In this document: piece by piece, positions 23,069 to 37,000 of the stretch | Layout: each line of letters opens with the position of its first letter | Position numbering within the stretch: position 1 is the first letter of the stretch | Origin: Pseudisothecium myosuroides | Lineage: Eukaryota > Streptophyta > Bryopsida > Hypnales > Lembophyllaceae | Assembly: GCA_951799445.1 (NCBI GenBank) | Contig: OX637289.1 | Span: 28,148,245 to 28,212,244 of the forward strand | Length of the DNA stretch: 64,000 bases | Direction: 5' to 3' | Program-made: the position numbers and the translations under genes | The notes under the pieces: generated by a model | The model's database searches: none | What the model saw: only the letters and a program-made list of their open reading frames with translations | Told to the model about the DNA's origin: nothing

Positions 23069-24497
23069 CGCCACACAGTGCACAACAACTCTGCAGAAAT
23101 CTAAATCAAAATTTGAAGTGGACGGGTTCTTCAAGCTCCAAGTCTCTGCTGCTCGTGTCTTGTGACCAACAGTCGGCGTCCGCAGGGGATGGACAGTTGA
23201 ATTGGCAGCGACCAACTCCCAACTACTTTCTGTCTTCCACAACTCAGGAAAAGCCTCTTCTTTGCCAGTTGCAAGCTCCAATGTATGATTCCCTCAATTG
23301 CTGTCTCTGCTGCAATTCGGTTTCTGGTATTAACGAATTTTGAACTCTATCTTAATTTGTTTACCGAAACTATTTCGCTATGAGTCAAATTCCAGCATTC
23401 CAAGCATTTGTAGGAAAGGAATTGAATTCCGAAAATGGATTAAAGGGGCACTAGAAGGGATTGATTCCAAGGTCAACACTCAAATTGCTAGTGCTGGTCG
23501 CTAGTAGTGGCCAGTTGCGTGTGTTTTTGGTGGTCTGGGTGCCATTTTGCTTGGCTTTTGGAGGAGTAATTAGGGTTTTCGTTTTCTGTTTGGACTTGAG
23601 TTTGTGGTACGTGTGCAGCAGGAGACTTAATTTTGGTGAGACTCGATGATGTGAGAGACCTGATGGCCTGACAATGTTGAGCATGAGCTGTAAAGTCAAG
23701 ACCTAGAGTTCGTTTTTTTGCTACCGGTTTTGGGCCTTTTGCTCATGGAGGTACGGTATTTGATGACCTAATTTCCCCCGCAGTAGTCACACTAAATTGT
23801 GTTGCATTTTGACTTTTGTAACTGCCACAAATGCTGTTTCAAAACCAGAGTTTGTTATTGCTCAATATCTTTGCAATAATCATAATATTCTTGAAAGGTG
23901 CTTCAAATACCGTGAGCCCATCTCCTAAGGAAGGATCAGGTATTCAAGCTCCTCAGATCCTGTGGCATGCTTCTTCTTTCTAGACATTCTCTACATCATG
24001 AGTTCGAGAATGTTGAAGGAAAACCCTGTCAGTAATCACCTTATACACTTGGACCTCTTTAACATAACCTTCTCTACAATGACACTTTTAAATCTTCTCC
24101 TCACTTGCCTCACTATCATCGACAGTAGCATACTCATCATACATTGAAACTAGGATAGTTATTATTTGGGGAGTCCAGGGAGTCAGTGTGTAGCTCTGAC
24201 AATTGCTGCCAGATTGACACTTGTTGCACGGCATTCTTAGTTATATTGATTGAATACAAATCATACCCTGTTTTTTATATATTGTTAGATGAACAGTCAA
24301 ATGGGTGCACTCATATAACAGCTTTAGAATGTCATGATCTCCCCATTGCGGTGAAAGCAGAGAAACTACAGTGCTCACTCTTTCTGATTTGTAGAAAGGT
24401 TACTTTACAGTAGTTTCCTTGGACTTGGGAATTGCGAGGCGTCTGCCTTGCTCGCTTTGAGACACTCTAATGGTTTTTGAATGATGTGGTTGGCCAG
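23069..24497. promoter_or_regulatory. Divergent intergenic region between KDTA and the kinesin gene
   Basis: KDTA runs left and the kinesin gene runs right, so both promoters should lie here. The kinesin start codon is probably also here: ATGGAG followed by a GT donor at 23745-23751 would join in phase to the exon at 24498, but the match is too short to be sure. No other gene seen. Confidence 0.45.
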
Positions 24498-27400
24498 ATC
24501 CTGTCGGACATCGATGTACTGGGATCAAAGTTGGGCGATGACAATAGAAGTAGCAAACATCCAGAAGTGAAAACTCTTGATACTATTCGAGGCAAGGAAA
24601 TTAGCTTGTTCATATCTTCGCGAACAACCTAATTCATGTAACTGGAATTTTGTTGACGTTCTGTTATCTTTATATCACTCTTACAAGGTTGACTTGGCTT
24701 AAAATCATGGACTGGCTAATGTGCCTGCACTTATGCCTACTTACCTCAACTTTTACCTAAGTAGTTGTGGTAAAGAGACCCTAGTAGTATTCGTGAAGAA
24801 TGTGAAACGCATGTCTTTTAAGCTCTTTTGTGCCTTGATTTTTTTATTCGTGACTTCTCTTTTATGGGACAGATATTGAGAAAGGATTGCAGGAGAATCT
24901 GCAAGAGTACATGGATTTTCTCCAAGTGTTGACGAAGAACAACTCCAGGAGAGGAGCCACGGCCGAGTGGGTGCACAAAGACGAGGCAGATAGTTGTCAA
25001 GAGCTGGAGGTGATCCTTGCCACAAGGCCTAGAACAGCTCCACCCATCCATGAGCACCTGGAATTAGCCCAGCGCGTTTCCTACGAGTTTGACCAAAGCA
25101 CAGTCGCATCTGACAGTAGCTGTGAAAATGGAGAAGGAAAAAAACCTCGTTTCCAGACCGTTGTCTCTGAGGTGGATTTGGAATGGGACCCAGTGAGGCC
25201 CAAGACGGCACCTCCAAAAGGGTATTTGTACCATGACTGCTGTGGGAAGAAGAACGAGCCAAGGAATATTTTGCAGGGGCTCAATGGCCGCATCAAAACG
25301 TGGTCCACAGAGTCAATAAGCGAGTCCCACACCCCGAAGTCTGTTCTTTCGCCCTCACCCACCCACAAAGCTCAAACTGACAAAGTAAGCGACTCGTCTT
25401 TGGCCTCATGAGTTTTTTCAATTCTGAGAAGGTCATGTGGGGACTTTCTTTTCTTCAACTTTGTTGGCTTTTAACCAACATATGCGGTATTCTTCATCGA
25501 TTCTGGTAATACAAAGTTTGACCCTGTCTGAATTCTGTTAGTCTCACAATATGATCAAATTGGTCTTTCAACCAATGAAATCTTGGGTCTGTCGGGGTTA
25601 AAGAAAATGTATGTTAGAAGGTAAAATGAAGATGCCTTACTAATTCTGATTGGAATGATGTGCAGGTGAGTGTGTGTGTGAGGATGAGACCATTCAACGA
25701 ACATGAAAAAGTTTGTCCACTCAAACAGGTCATTTTAACTTCTTCACACAAGCATAAGCATGTTTCTGCCACTCAGTGAGTTTCTTGTTTGCTTATAGTT
25801 AGTTATGTTATATTTTTAATTGCAGTTTTTTTAATGTATGGTAGACATGCCATTTTGACTGCACAAGCCAAGTTTCTAGTCGCTTGGCATATTCAAAATT
25901 TTGTTAAATGATTTGAAGTTTCCTACAACTATTGCTGATTGAGTCTTAAAACTTCCACGAAACAAAATGATTCACTCGTCATATATATAATGATATATAG
26001 TTATGAATGTCTAAAATTCCATTAAATGCAAGTTTGCCCTTCACTATACATCCACCACACGTAGTTGTTTTCATTTTCGTAAAGAAAAAAAGTTGATCAT
26101 ACAAGAACTGTCTTGCAATTCTACAATAGATGATAATGTGGATAGAGTTTACAGGGAGGGAACCGACTTTCATATGATGTGATTCTTGCAATTGTTTTGC
26201 GCAATTAGTGTCCTGAAGGATGCAGTCAATGGCATCTCTACCCTATCCTCTAGTCTTTGACGTTAGTAACACGGCTTGAATATGAAAAAAATATCTCCAG
26301 TGACTTATTGTCAGGGAGCGGTTCAATCTGGATTTTACTTGGTTGAAGGATTTGTCTTTCTCCACATTGATAAGACGATGTTAGTTGCTTTGCAGGTTTT
26401 GTGCTCTCAAAAGGACAAGGTAATTGTGAAGGATTACAATTACCTCCGGCAAGGCACCATGAAGACGAAAGCGGAGACGCTTCAATTTGACGTGGACTAC
26501 GTATTGGACGATAGCTTTCTGCCTCGCGGGAATCGACAGCGAAAGGAGGACTCTCAGAAACGGATGTTTGAAACTCTTGGCCTACCTTGCATTGAGTATG
26601 CCCTGGATGGTTACAATACTACGGTAAATGCATAATCCTTATTCCACCGAATTCACGGCTGTCTAATGTTTTTTGATGCTTACCAGCTGTAAGCATTGGT
26701 CGATAATCCTGGCAACTGCATGTTGTAAAATCAACCCATTCAATTGTGGCTAACAATTGTGAGTTATATGTAGATCATGGCGTATGGACAAATGGGTTCT
26801 GGCAAGACGTATACGATGATGGGCGATGGTACTCTTTGCGGCAGAGGCCTTGTGAGTTGCAGCTCGTCGAATATCTAAATTGGATGCTTTGATGTTTGTT
26901 CAGATTCCTAACGTTCACGAAATCTATTGAGTATGAATACTTCAGTTGATGTAGGGCGTGCTTGTGTCTTTATGGATGTTTCCAAACTAAGTCACAGCTT
27001 GAATTTAGGTTAAGAAAACCAATACGCAGATATTTTTCACTTAGCGCTGAATTCCTTTGTGTTGTTCAACTGATATTTATAAACTGGATGATTAAACAGG
27101 TACCAAGGATTACGCATGAATTAATGCATCGTGCTCACGAGGATCGAATGAGTGGCATCGTTTTTTCCATTCAGGTGCAATATGGTTTTAGGCAATAGAA
27201 TTACTTGCTTAGTTGATATATCTTTGTTGTATACTCTGAGATAATTTTTCAATATGCTTTATTTGCCTCTTTCTGACCTACTTTTTGTCATAACAGAAGA
27301 ATTAAACCCTGTTACTTTGGTCTGTCTGCTTATTGTCTTCTTGACTAGGATATATCAAGTGCTTAAGACTATGTGTAAGAGTAGCTCTCTCTAGTGTAAT

Positions 27401-30396
27401 TGTAGTTGAGAGCTGCACGGAAAAATTACAAATTAAGTTTGGATGATAGGTAAAAGTTCTGGTACACACAGGTGAGCTACCTTGAAATCTACCAAGGGAA
27501 GGTACGGGACCTCTTGGCTGACAAGAAATTGGATCACACCCGGGATCACAACAATGAAGAATATCCAGTGAATATCCAGGTGGAGTCGCCATCAACAGAT
27601 GGAATGGGTTCAAGCTTCTCCTTTCAGGGGCCTGTCAAGAAGGACTATTTTCAAGTCCGGGAGCAGCCAGTAACAGGTACACGATGTCTTTCACCAGAAT
27701 ATAATTAAGTGGGTACCATTAGACCTTGGTATTTATATTGCAACTATCCTTCCTTTTAGAAGTTTTAGTGGAAAATTATGATCAATACGCGTTACCAATA
27801 TTAAATATCACTTGGAGACTGGACTCAAGAGATCCAATTCTATTCATTGACAGGATCATATGTTGAAGATCTGATTTGGAAGGATGTGACGACATCTGGT
27901 GAGATGGAAACATTAGTGAAACAAGGAGCAGCAAATAGGACATTTGGGACCACGAACATACACAGGTTGTCCAGTCGTGGTCACACGCTCTTCACCATCA
28001 AGCTTATAAGGGTATAATTCAGCATTTTCTTACCTTTTTCGTAGGTTCTCGAGCTTACTATTAGAGAGTTTTCGAAATCTCTTCAGAAATAATATGCCAG
28101 AGGATTCATATATAGAGAAATTAATGAGGGTGCTGGGTTGACCAGATGCATATGAATGACAAAGCAATGGGCACCAGCGTGAGCCATATTAACTTGGTGG
28201 ATCTTGCAGGCTAGACTCCTATCTCATATGCAACTCTCATTGATTCCTACTTTACTTCCATTGTCCAATTGGAGAATGTTAAGTGTATATATCCTCTAAC
28301 TTCTACCGGATTACCACTCGCACATTAAGCCTTTCACAAACGAAACTTGAATACTGTACTGCATATAGTTTTCAAGTTTGCATTTATGTCTTCTAAGTCT
28401 GCTTTGTCAATTAACAGTAAGATGACAGCACTTTGACAGACTTGAAGGCATAAGCCTTTGGTCTTATTTTGATGATACTCATGGTAAGTGCATTGTCTAA
28501 TAGTTTGGCACGGTGGAGCTTGACAGGCAGTGAGAAGATGACCATGTGCCAGAAGCCTTCAGCTGAAAGAACCTACGAATCCAAATACATCAACCGCTCA
28601 CTCGCGCAGCTCAACGAGGTTTGTTGTCTCTACTCAAGGGAAGAGACTATGCGATTGTTAAAAATCTAGAAACTTCTGGTGCCCAATGAAAGTTCGACAT
28701 GGGTTTTTTAGAAATAATAGCATGTTGGGCCCCCTACTTCCAAAGAACGAAGTTGTAATTTCTGATGTAATTTTGACATTTGGTTATAGGAATAATAGCA
28801 TTCTACAATTGCCGAATTCGGTGTTTTAATTTTTCAATCAATGAGGATTATACAAAGGACTATACGAAAAGAGACATATAAATTACACGTTTCTATGTGG
28901 GGTAGCCACTTGTGATTAACTGCTTGTGTTCATTCTGTCTGCCATTTCTCCATGTGAATACCCTCATTATGCGGGTACTATGTTCTGTATGAATTTTACT
29001 TTTTTTTGGTTCTGTGGTGTTACTGAATATGGATGCTTGTCATGGAGCTACTGATGCAGGTATTCACGAGTCTGAGTTCCGGCAGGTCGAATGGAAAGTT
29101 TGTGTCTTACCGAAGCTCCTCTTTGACTTGGCTCCTGCGAGAGTCTCTGTGTAGGAGCAGCAAGACTTTCTTGGTGGCCAGCTTTTCTCCCGCTGAGCAG
29201 GTGAGTCTTTTCTTCTCTCATACCGTCAAGAAAAAGAGAATTGAGCGTTGAATCTGATGCTCAGAGTGGATTGCCTCTGACAATGGGGATATGTTCCTAA
29301 AGAACCAGAAGTCCAGATTGGTTCTCAGTTTTTCTTATTTGTTTTAAGGAGTCACGTAGGGACTATCTGTGGTCTAATTTTTCTTTCTGTTGTTGACAAC
29401 ATACATGCATTGTTCTTCATTAATTCTGATGATACAAAATTTGACCCCAAATTGAGTTATATATTTTCACAAACTGATCAATGGAATTGATCATTTTCAA
29501 ACCTTGAACCCTTTGGTCCTTGAGGCAGGGCATCATTATATATATCATGGCGTTATGCTGTGCAGGATTTCCAAGAGAGCGTCCGCACACTACGATGTGC
29601 GGCGAAAGCCAAGCGCATTCATTGTCCTTCAAATCAGGATCCAGTTGTGAAGAAACAGATATTGATGAAAATGAATGAAGATGTACGCACACTGCAATAT
29701 CTCATTGCAGGCTTGTCGAAGAAAACGACGCTGCAGACGTCCACTGAGATCATTAGGCAAGTGACGGAGCCCCCAAACGGGGCAGAAGAGCAGCTCCCTC
29801 CGTGTAGCAACAACGATGGCATGAGAAGCTCGCAGCTTGTGTCGAATGGAGCACAGGTCTCGCCGTTCTTCGCAGACTATCGAAGCATTCCTAATCTTAT
29901 TTATATAATTATTATTATGTACACGGTTATCAGTACATTAGACAGTTTCAAGACCTTTTAGAGAACATCATAGAGAGTCTAATCACACTGAACATACCGT
30001 TTGATCATAAGGAGGCTTCCATATGATCCCTGTGACCATTAAGACTTCTCCATGTATCATGGGAAGGTTCTCATGGTGATGCTGTCTTAAAGCTCTTGAA
30101 ACAGCCTAGCTTTACCCAAACCCTTTTTGTACATGAGAATAGTAAATGCATGCATTCCTCACTTGCCTCTTGTACTGTAAATTCATGTTGTAAGTTACAC
30201 CATCTGAAGCCCAGGCACTTGAATATTGCTTCTGTAAGCTTCTTATTTAACATTGTCACTTCCAAAGAAAAATATATTTTGTTTGTGTATGCCATGAGAA
30301 CTGCTGCAGCAAATCTCTTATGTGCTAGATGTGACCTGCAGCAAAGAAGACCTTCTTCACAGCCTCAAGGACCAAAGTCAGGCAGTAGGTCACTGA
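24498..30396 (+). CDS. Divergent kinesin motor protein, 5' end unresolved
   Basis: Exons 24498-24591, 24873-25384, 25666-25728, 26396-26623, 26774-26851, 27100-27174, 27472-27676, 27854-28011, 28146-28209, 28527-28618, 29060-29200, 29566-29856 and 30310-30396 stay in phase (695 codons). The N-terminal 200 residues are non-motor and hold two like motifs, RPRTAPP and RPKTAPP. The motor follows: VCVRMRPFNEHE, the P-loop YGQMGSGKTYTMMG (Met for the usual Thr), VSYLEIYQGKVRDLL, switch I LSSRGHTLF (usual SSRSH), switch II NLVDLAGSEK, and SYRSSSLTWLL where most kinesins have PYRDSKLT. Only about 100 residues follow the motor. Two introns (after 24591 and 28209) need GC donors. The subfamily is not clear; the altered switch I and loop suggest weak or changed motor activity. 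It may be an orphan or flagellar-type kinesin (inference). Confidence 0.82.
29923..30128. mobile_element. MITE of a three-copy family (copy 3), in the last kinesin intron
   Basis: The inverted ends contain GTTTCAAGACC at the left and GCTCTTGAAAC at the right, with like flanks. GTAC (perhaps TGTACA) on both sides is a candidate target duplication. The interior has GATCATAAGGAGGCTTCC as in copies 1 and 2. Confidence 0.65.
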
Positions 30397-31189
30397 ATGC
30401 CAAAGAAAGATTGCAGAATGCAAATAAACGATTCTTGGTCACCTTTAAGGAGAATTCTTCTGTGTTCATCAACTGAAGCAACACAGGTTGAATTTGGTGC
30501 TTGAATGAAAAGAAATATGCCGTTGCTCATCCTGTACTGTTTGCATCGGTTTATATTCATGCAATCCATCAGTCCATGTGGTTTCTGGGTGAAGTCACTG
30601 TAGGAAATTGTCAGCTGCATGCATTTCTAGTTAAACTTGAAGGCAGGGACACCCCAAACCAATGCTTTTTCTACTGTGGACAGTTTCTATTATTTGACTT
30701 GTGAAATTTCTATATTTTCTCATTGGCAAGTGATAGGAGATTTCTATGCACTAAGAATGCATCATTTGGATATCGTATGAAGTTATGAAGGATCAAAGTT
30801 TTTTTTGGTAGATATTCTAAAATTGTTTCTTCAAGAATAGGTACATATTGGTTTTGGAGATGTACACAAGACAAGCATCTCATAAAGTGGCACTTTAAGG
30901 CACCAAGCGTTGAAACGTTGGAAATTGGAGCATAACATGAAAAACTTAGTAGATTTAGTTTTTGAGTTCCATTTCAGTTCCCAAGTAGATGACTTATCCA
31001 TGTGGCAAAATGACTTATACATATTAAAATTTATTTCTTAGTTTGTGCTCGTAAGGCATTTTTGTCATGTAACATGTTTTCCATCATGCAAATTTAAAAT
31101 TTCCAAAGGATTTTGTAATAGTTAACTTAATAGAACCAATTTAGAGTGTTGAGGACCAAACAATTAAGAGATTTCTTTTGAGGTAAACA

Positions 31190-31650
31190 CCCAATTTGAC
31201 TTTAATGTGCCTAATGTGAAAATTATTTTGCAAGAATTCTAAATTGCAAAGATGAACCCGTAAATGCCCAAGGCCCTTTTCTAGCTTTATAGAGCAATAT
31301 TTAAGCAAAAAGGCAAATTCTTTATAAGTTTCAACAACTTTTTTTTTAATTGTAACGATTGGATGTGAAATTAGACATATTAAGGATATACTAAATGGGA
31401 AAGGAAAACAAAAAATATCACATAATTATGAATTGGGGGATTGTATTTTTTGATTGCATAGAAGATGGAAGTACAAATGTAACTTGAAGTCTTTCAATCC
31501 TTTATTTACAAGTCAATCCAAAATTATGGTTAATTGAATATGAAGTTAAAGACAATAGTATGTATAAATATAATAATTTATTCCATTTTAAAATCAACCC
31601 TATAAGGTTCTTTAATGAATTTATGAGGTGAATTACCCCCTCAAATCCAA
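31190..31650 (+). repeat. Diverged dispersed repeat, related to 59810-60260
   Basis: The two stretches share AAATGCCCAAGGCC, then TTTATAAGTTTCAACAA-like and AGTCTTTCAA-like blocks in the same order and spacing, with many changes. This looks like two old copies of one transposon interior of unknown class. Confidence 0.5.
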
Positions 31651-31653
31651 CAG

Positions 31654-31890
31654 TGCTAGTATGTGAGCCCAAGAATGCGAGCTTGTGAGTATTGAGCCTA
31701 CAATATAAGTACCTATATTATAGATACCACACACTATAGAAGGTGTATGTATCATAAACACCTATAATATGGGTATTTGTAACATATATATCCTATAATT
31801 ATAGACAATTTCTATAGTATATACACCTATAACATAGGTGTGTAGTATGCTAGGCTCATGAGCTCACACTCTTATGCTCACATAATAGCA
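31654..31890 (+). mobile_element. 237-bp MITE (copy 2)
   Basis: It has the same length and ends as 9318-9554 and is roughly 90 percent identical by eye. It sits in AT-rich intergenic DNA, within or next to the diverged repeat at 31190-31650. Confidence 0.85.
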
Positions 31891-34000
31891 ATGTAGTTTT
31901 TTACACTTATATAACAATAATAGACTATTGCTCAAGAGTGAACACACTTTGTTTGTTCTAACCATATTAAATTTGATGTTTGATTAATGTGTCTCTACTT
32001 CAATGAATGTGTTAACAAAATCCAAATTGACCTGACATAAATAGGAGATTTTTGTGGACATAGCTATATTTTTAGCTTTATTATTATGCATTGTTTTTAA
32101 TCAACTTAATCATGAAAATGGAAGAGGTTCATATTGAAGATATTGAATTCCATGCATTTTTATAGTAAAATGGGACTTTGAAATTGCTATACATACATAG
32201 TGACAATAATAAATATTACATAGTTCATTGTGATCACTCCTACATGTTGTTCAGTATATAAACAATACATACAAGGGGGATATTTCATTTTCACATACAA
32301 CAACTCATCTTACATCTCATGCTATTTCCATCATATCAAAATTTAAAAGGAATAAGGAATGTTGTGCCATTCTCCATTATATAAAAGAAATGTAGCATAC
32401 CTTTAGAATTGCCTAATATTTTTGCATATGATACATTGAGTAATGACACCTAAAACTGACACCTTCCTAAAACTGACATCTATAGATTCTTGCCTGAAAT
32501 GTACTCCTACTATTTGTGAGAGTTTAGTGTTGATTTTAGAAACATTTACTTTCAACACTTTGAAAATTCATAGTTTATTCATATAGTGTTCAAAAAATGC
32601 ATTTCTAAAATCTTCTTTTGACAACCAACAAGATCCCACAAAAAATATTGCAATATAATAAGGGAACAATGCTAAATTGCTTATTTTTTCAGTCTTAAAT
32701 GTACTTATGTTGCTATACCATGGACAATTGAAAACATCTCTACCAAGAAGAAAATAATAAGAGTAAGAGAGATGATTAAGAAATATTGGCTATTGCAAAT
32801 GCCAACATAGCAACTAAAATTAGAAAAATCATTTATTGTATTTTATGCTTTCTAGTTATTTTGTTGAACTTGATTGTTGCTAATGGCCATGTTTTGACGC
32901 AAATTTGGCTATAAAAATCATTCATAGGAAGATTGATATACAATACAGAAGAAGATTGATAACAATGAGTAAAGATGGATATGCATGATGCCATTCACAA
33001 ATTGATAGGACAACATACTTGGGTGTAAGGTAACTACACCTAGAATAGACCACTCCTCAAAACCAACCTCTATATCTCAAGGAAAATTGAAAAGAGAGGA
33101 TACCCAAAATAGTGCGCATGACAAGGACAAATGTAAGGTGGAGTTGAGGGCCATTTTGAGTAATGTGAAATTCTATTTATAATACTATAGAGGTAGCACC
33201 CTTACAAGTGGTCCATTTTGGGTATACTTTTTGTTGTTTTAACTTCTTCTCTATGACATGTGATACTACTACTAGTGTCATTTCTTCATGTGCATCAAAT
33301 GGATTTTGGCATCACCTACATGACACTTTTAGCACCCTAAACCTTGCATCTTGAAAATATGTAACTAATTCACAATGCATCCAAGAATTATGGAACCACT
33401 TGCATTTTGATTCTTAGTCCTTTACCAATGTGTAAAAAATGTTGCTCATTTTCTAGAGCATATTGGTGATGTCACAAAACTTACTTGTGCAATTTTAGGT
33501 GTACCTACCTTGTGTTACTTCATCTGTTTCTTGGCAGTACGCTCTTGAAAACATTCATAATCCACCCACTGATCACCATTAGGGGATTAATAATTAGATT
33601 TCCGTCATCACAATGACAAGTGGTGATCCGACAGTAAAAATTTCGACAATCCGCTCGCAATGCAACCAGGGCCACGCGTCTACGACATTACATGTGCCGA
33701 GATCGCTGCGGCAAGAAGAAGGAGAAGAAGACGACGACGAAGAAGACGATGGTTCCTTCGAAGGAACCTCCACAGCGAGCTTCTAACCTAAAATCAGACC
33801 TGCGTCGTCAACGGTATTAGAATTCGTCTCGCAGCATTGGAATTTTCACAGACACGCCAGAAATTCGCAACCAAATTCTGAACCAAGTTTATCTACTATT
33901 ATTATTGTAAGAAGGTCTTCTGTTTCAGCTGGTCGCCTGTGACGTTCCGTTACAAACACTGTACACTACATACTCTGCGCGCACGGCTCGGGACGATTTC

Positions 34001-37000
34001 ATGGCAGTTCTACGAGCGATAGGGTTGCCGGCTCTCCTCCCTGCTGCAGCTGTTGCAGCTTCGGCTGCCGCACCTTCCATTAAATCGTTTAAATCTTCGC
34101 ATAGGTACTGCGGACAATTTCGCTTCTTTCAAGTACATTACTTACTTTAGGATTTGAGAATAATACACTCTTCTGCATTTTTCAACGTTCTGGTTTTGGG
34201 CTGCCGCACCTTGCATCAAATCTTTCAAGTCTTCGCGTAGGTTCTGCTGAGAATTTCGCTCTCTTCTTGCAAATACATTAGGTTAGGATCTGAGAGAAAT
34301 ACTCTTTTCTGCGTTTTTCAACGTACAGGTTCTAGTTGAGCTTCGGTGAAAAGAATTATGTCGTAATGTTGCTTTGTCGATTATTCTGTTTAGGATTTGA
34401 GGAGACGACACATCATTTGGCTTCGCTTGAGAATACTTGCGGTCTTGTGGTCAAACTCTGTTTCCTTGGATGTTTCGTTTTGAAGTAGTTAGACGTTGCT
34501 GAATTGCGGTGGCGATGATAAGAATGGAAGTAGCCTTTATTTTCTTTAAGTGTCGATGGGAACCATGTCAGCTGAAATGGTTTCCCTTTGGAATTCGATG
34601 CATTGTTAGCAGTCTTGGTACAACTTATGAGGTGTTAAAAATACCTAGGTTTTGGTAGTTTTGGGAAGCGCGGCTACTAGCGAGTTCGTCGACTGGAGAA
34701 TACTTGAAAAGCTATGTGGAAATTGAACGCGTACAGTGTACGAGACTAATGGAATTGTGATTTTACGCAATGTGTGCTTTGATAGGTCGTCTTCAGCGCG
34801 GACGGCCGTGTCGCTGAAGCGAAGTGCGCGCGTTTTCAAAGATCGATTTCTAGGGTTCCCACACTTGTTGCAAGGTTCATTTTTGGCGTATCCTATGGCT
34901 GCTGGTGTGGCGATGGTAGCGGTCGAGGCGTCAGCTTCACCAGAGGTTTCGCAGATGGCTCCAGGACAGGTTTATGCCTCAACGTTTTTTCTTTGGATCC
35001 TGTCGCCCTTTATACCGATAGCTAAATAGCTAATTATTGTCTTCGCTTTAATCGCCATTCGCAAATTCAGTAGGTTGTGTAGACTGGCCTTGTTGGAATT
35101 CGCAGAGCGCTTGGAGGAGGATGGAGATTCTATCTTGAAACCTCCGGATTTTGGTTTAGGCAGGATACTGCATTGCAATTGCGTAGAAAAATTTAACTTT
35201 TGCTTCTACATTGGGGCTGGGGATGGGGCTATCAGGGCAAGAGTGGGTCTGGAGCTGAGGCGGAACTACCGGATTTGATGGTAAATATCGAACTGTGCAC
35301 ATTTCGTGGCTTTCAAAGTTATGCGTGATGCAAATTTATGCACGCAGGCACGCGCTGAAGAGCTGGAGAGGCTGTAGACAGTTTCTTCCCGTTTGAATGT
35401 CTAGTTCTGTGAGTTTGAGGCAGTCATAAATGATTCGTTGTTAGAAATCTGCAGTAAAGATTCTGAATGCTCTACTGATGTTGTTTTAGTCTCCAATTTT
35501 TTAATTAATTCTTTTCAGATCGTTCTCTCCTCTAGTTTTCGGAGGAAAATTCTTTTAGGCTGGTGTTCCCGATGTTTTAAGTCACAAGTTCACTCTACTA
35601 AGGGTTTTCCATTCGATTCCGAATTGAGAGTCGCTGAACATGAACTCTATCTTAAAATCGCAGACTGAGTTCATGGTGGACATGAAATGTGACGGATGCG
35701 TCAAATCAGTGCGCACCAAGTTAGAACCCCTTGATGGTAAACTGCACGATTGAACTCATTCTGAATAGCTGTTTGTTCCTCAATCTCAAGCTCCGAAATC
35801 TTTCTAGTTATTTGTATGGCAGCTTCATTTATACTGTGAACATGTCTATAGCGAGGTTGCATTGTGTCTGCAATTACCAATGCCTGGGAGTAATTTAGGA
35901 CGTCACTGCTTGATGTAATTGAGAATTGTCATGTTCAGAGAAGTCTTACGCCTGTCTTGGATGCAGGGGTGAAGTCTGTGGACGTAAGTCTTGAAAACCA
36001 GGTGGTGCGGATTTTAGGGTCAACCACAGTGAAGGACCTCACAGCGGCGTTGGCAGAATCTGGACGCAAGGCTCGTCTTATCGGTCAAGGGCTCCCAGAA
36101 AGTAAGTTGCAGCTGGTGGACTTATTTAAATCGTAGAATTTTTATCCCGGGTCTGTAAAAATTGTGAGTTGGTTTTGTATTTTCGAATGCATCTTTGTAA
36201 GAATGAGTTTTTCCAGTTGATGCTTCTTGTATATCTCAGCAGATATCATCCTGGTAAATTTTGACCTCAATATAGAGTTTGTTTCTTCGAGGCATCATTT
36301 GGTATGTGTCGCAAAGTTGATGATACTCTATTTTGTCATAGTTCTTCATGTCTGTACCCTAGAAAATCTTCTGCCCCCCTGAGTTTACAAGCTCGTTTGT
36401 TACTGAATGCAACAGTTAAATGGAAACTGAGTTTGGGGATAATGTTAATACTTGCTCGATGTCTGATGAGATGAGTTGATCAGATATTGATGACAGGCTC
36501 GTTACTTAACGAGCATGTTAATTAAGCTTCTCATTGCCGATCACAGAGTCGAAGAGGAATTTCTCTTGAGGGCAAATATTTTTATACTACTTTATCAGTT
36601 ACATCAAGATCCATCCCTCTTCCGCTGAAGTAGCAGGCCCTTAATTTCTCGTCTACTGTGAGGTTCCTTCATCGTGAATATCGTTTATGTGTTCGTCGTA
36701 TCTACTGTCGCTTTACAAGTATGCTGACGTTGCCCCGAATGTCAGGACATCCAATGCTTTACATTTTAGAGGTAATTGAATTTCTTTGTTTGGTTATATC
36801 CACATAAGAGTGTCCTAGCCTGTCACATGCTATTCACCTAGTTATATTAGACGGAGTATTAATCTGTCAGCTGCTGTGTCTTCGTTTTGTCAGCATCTAT
36901 CCTTAAGGATCTGACCTGTTTTACCTTCAAAAACTATTCCGTCATATCACTGAATTTATCTAGAAAATTTGTAGATTGAGAAACGCCAACAGTGATTCTG

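Larger units (their letters stand above)
30397..34000. other. AT-rich intergenic region with repeats
   Basis: Between the kinesin and CCS genes. It holds the second 237-bp MITE and a diverged dispersed repeat at about 31190-31650. A GAA/GAC-rich low-complexity patch lies at 33710-33760 in the likely CCS promoter. No coding frames of note. Confidence 0.55.
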
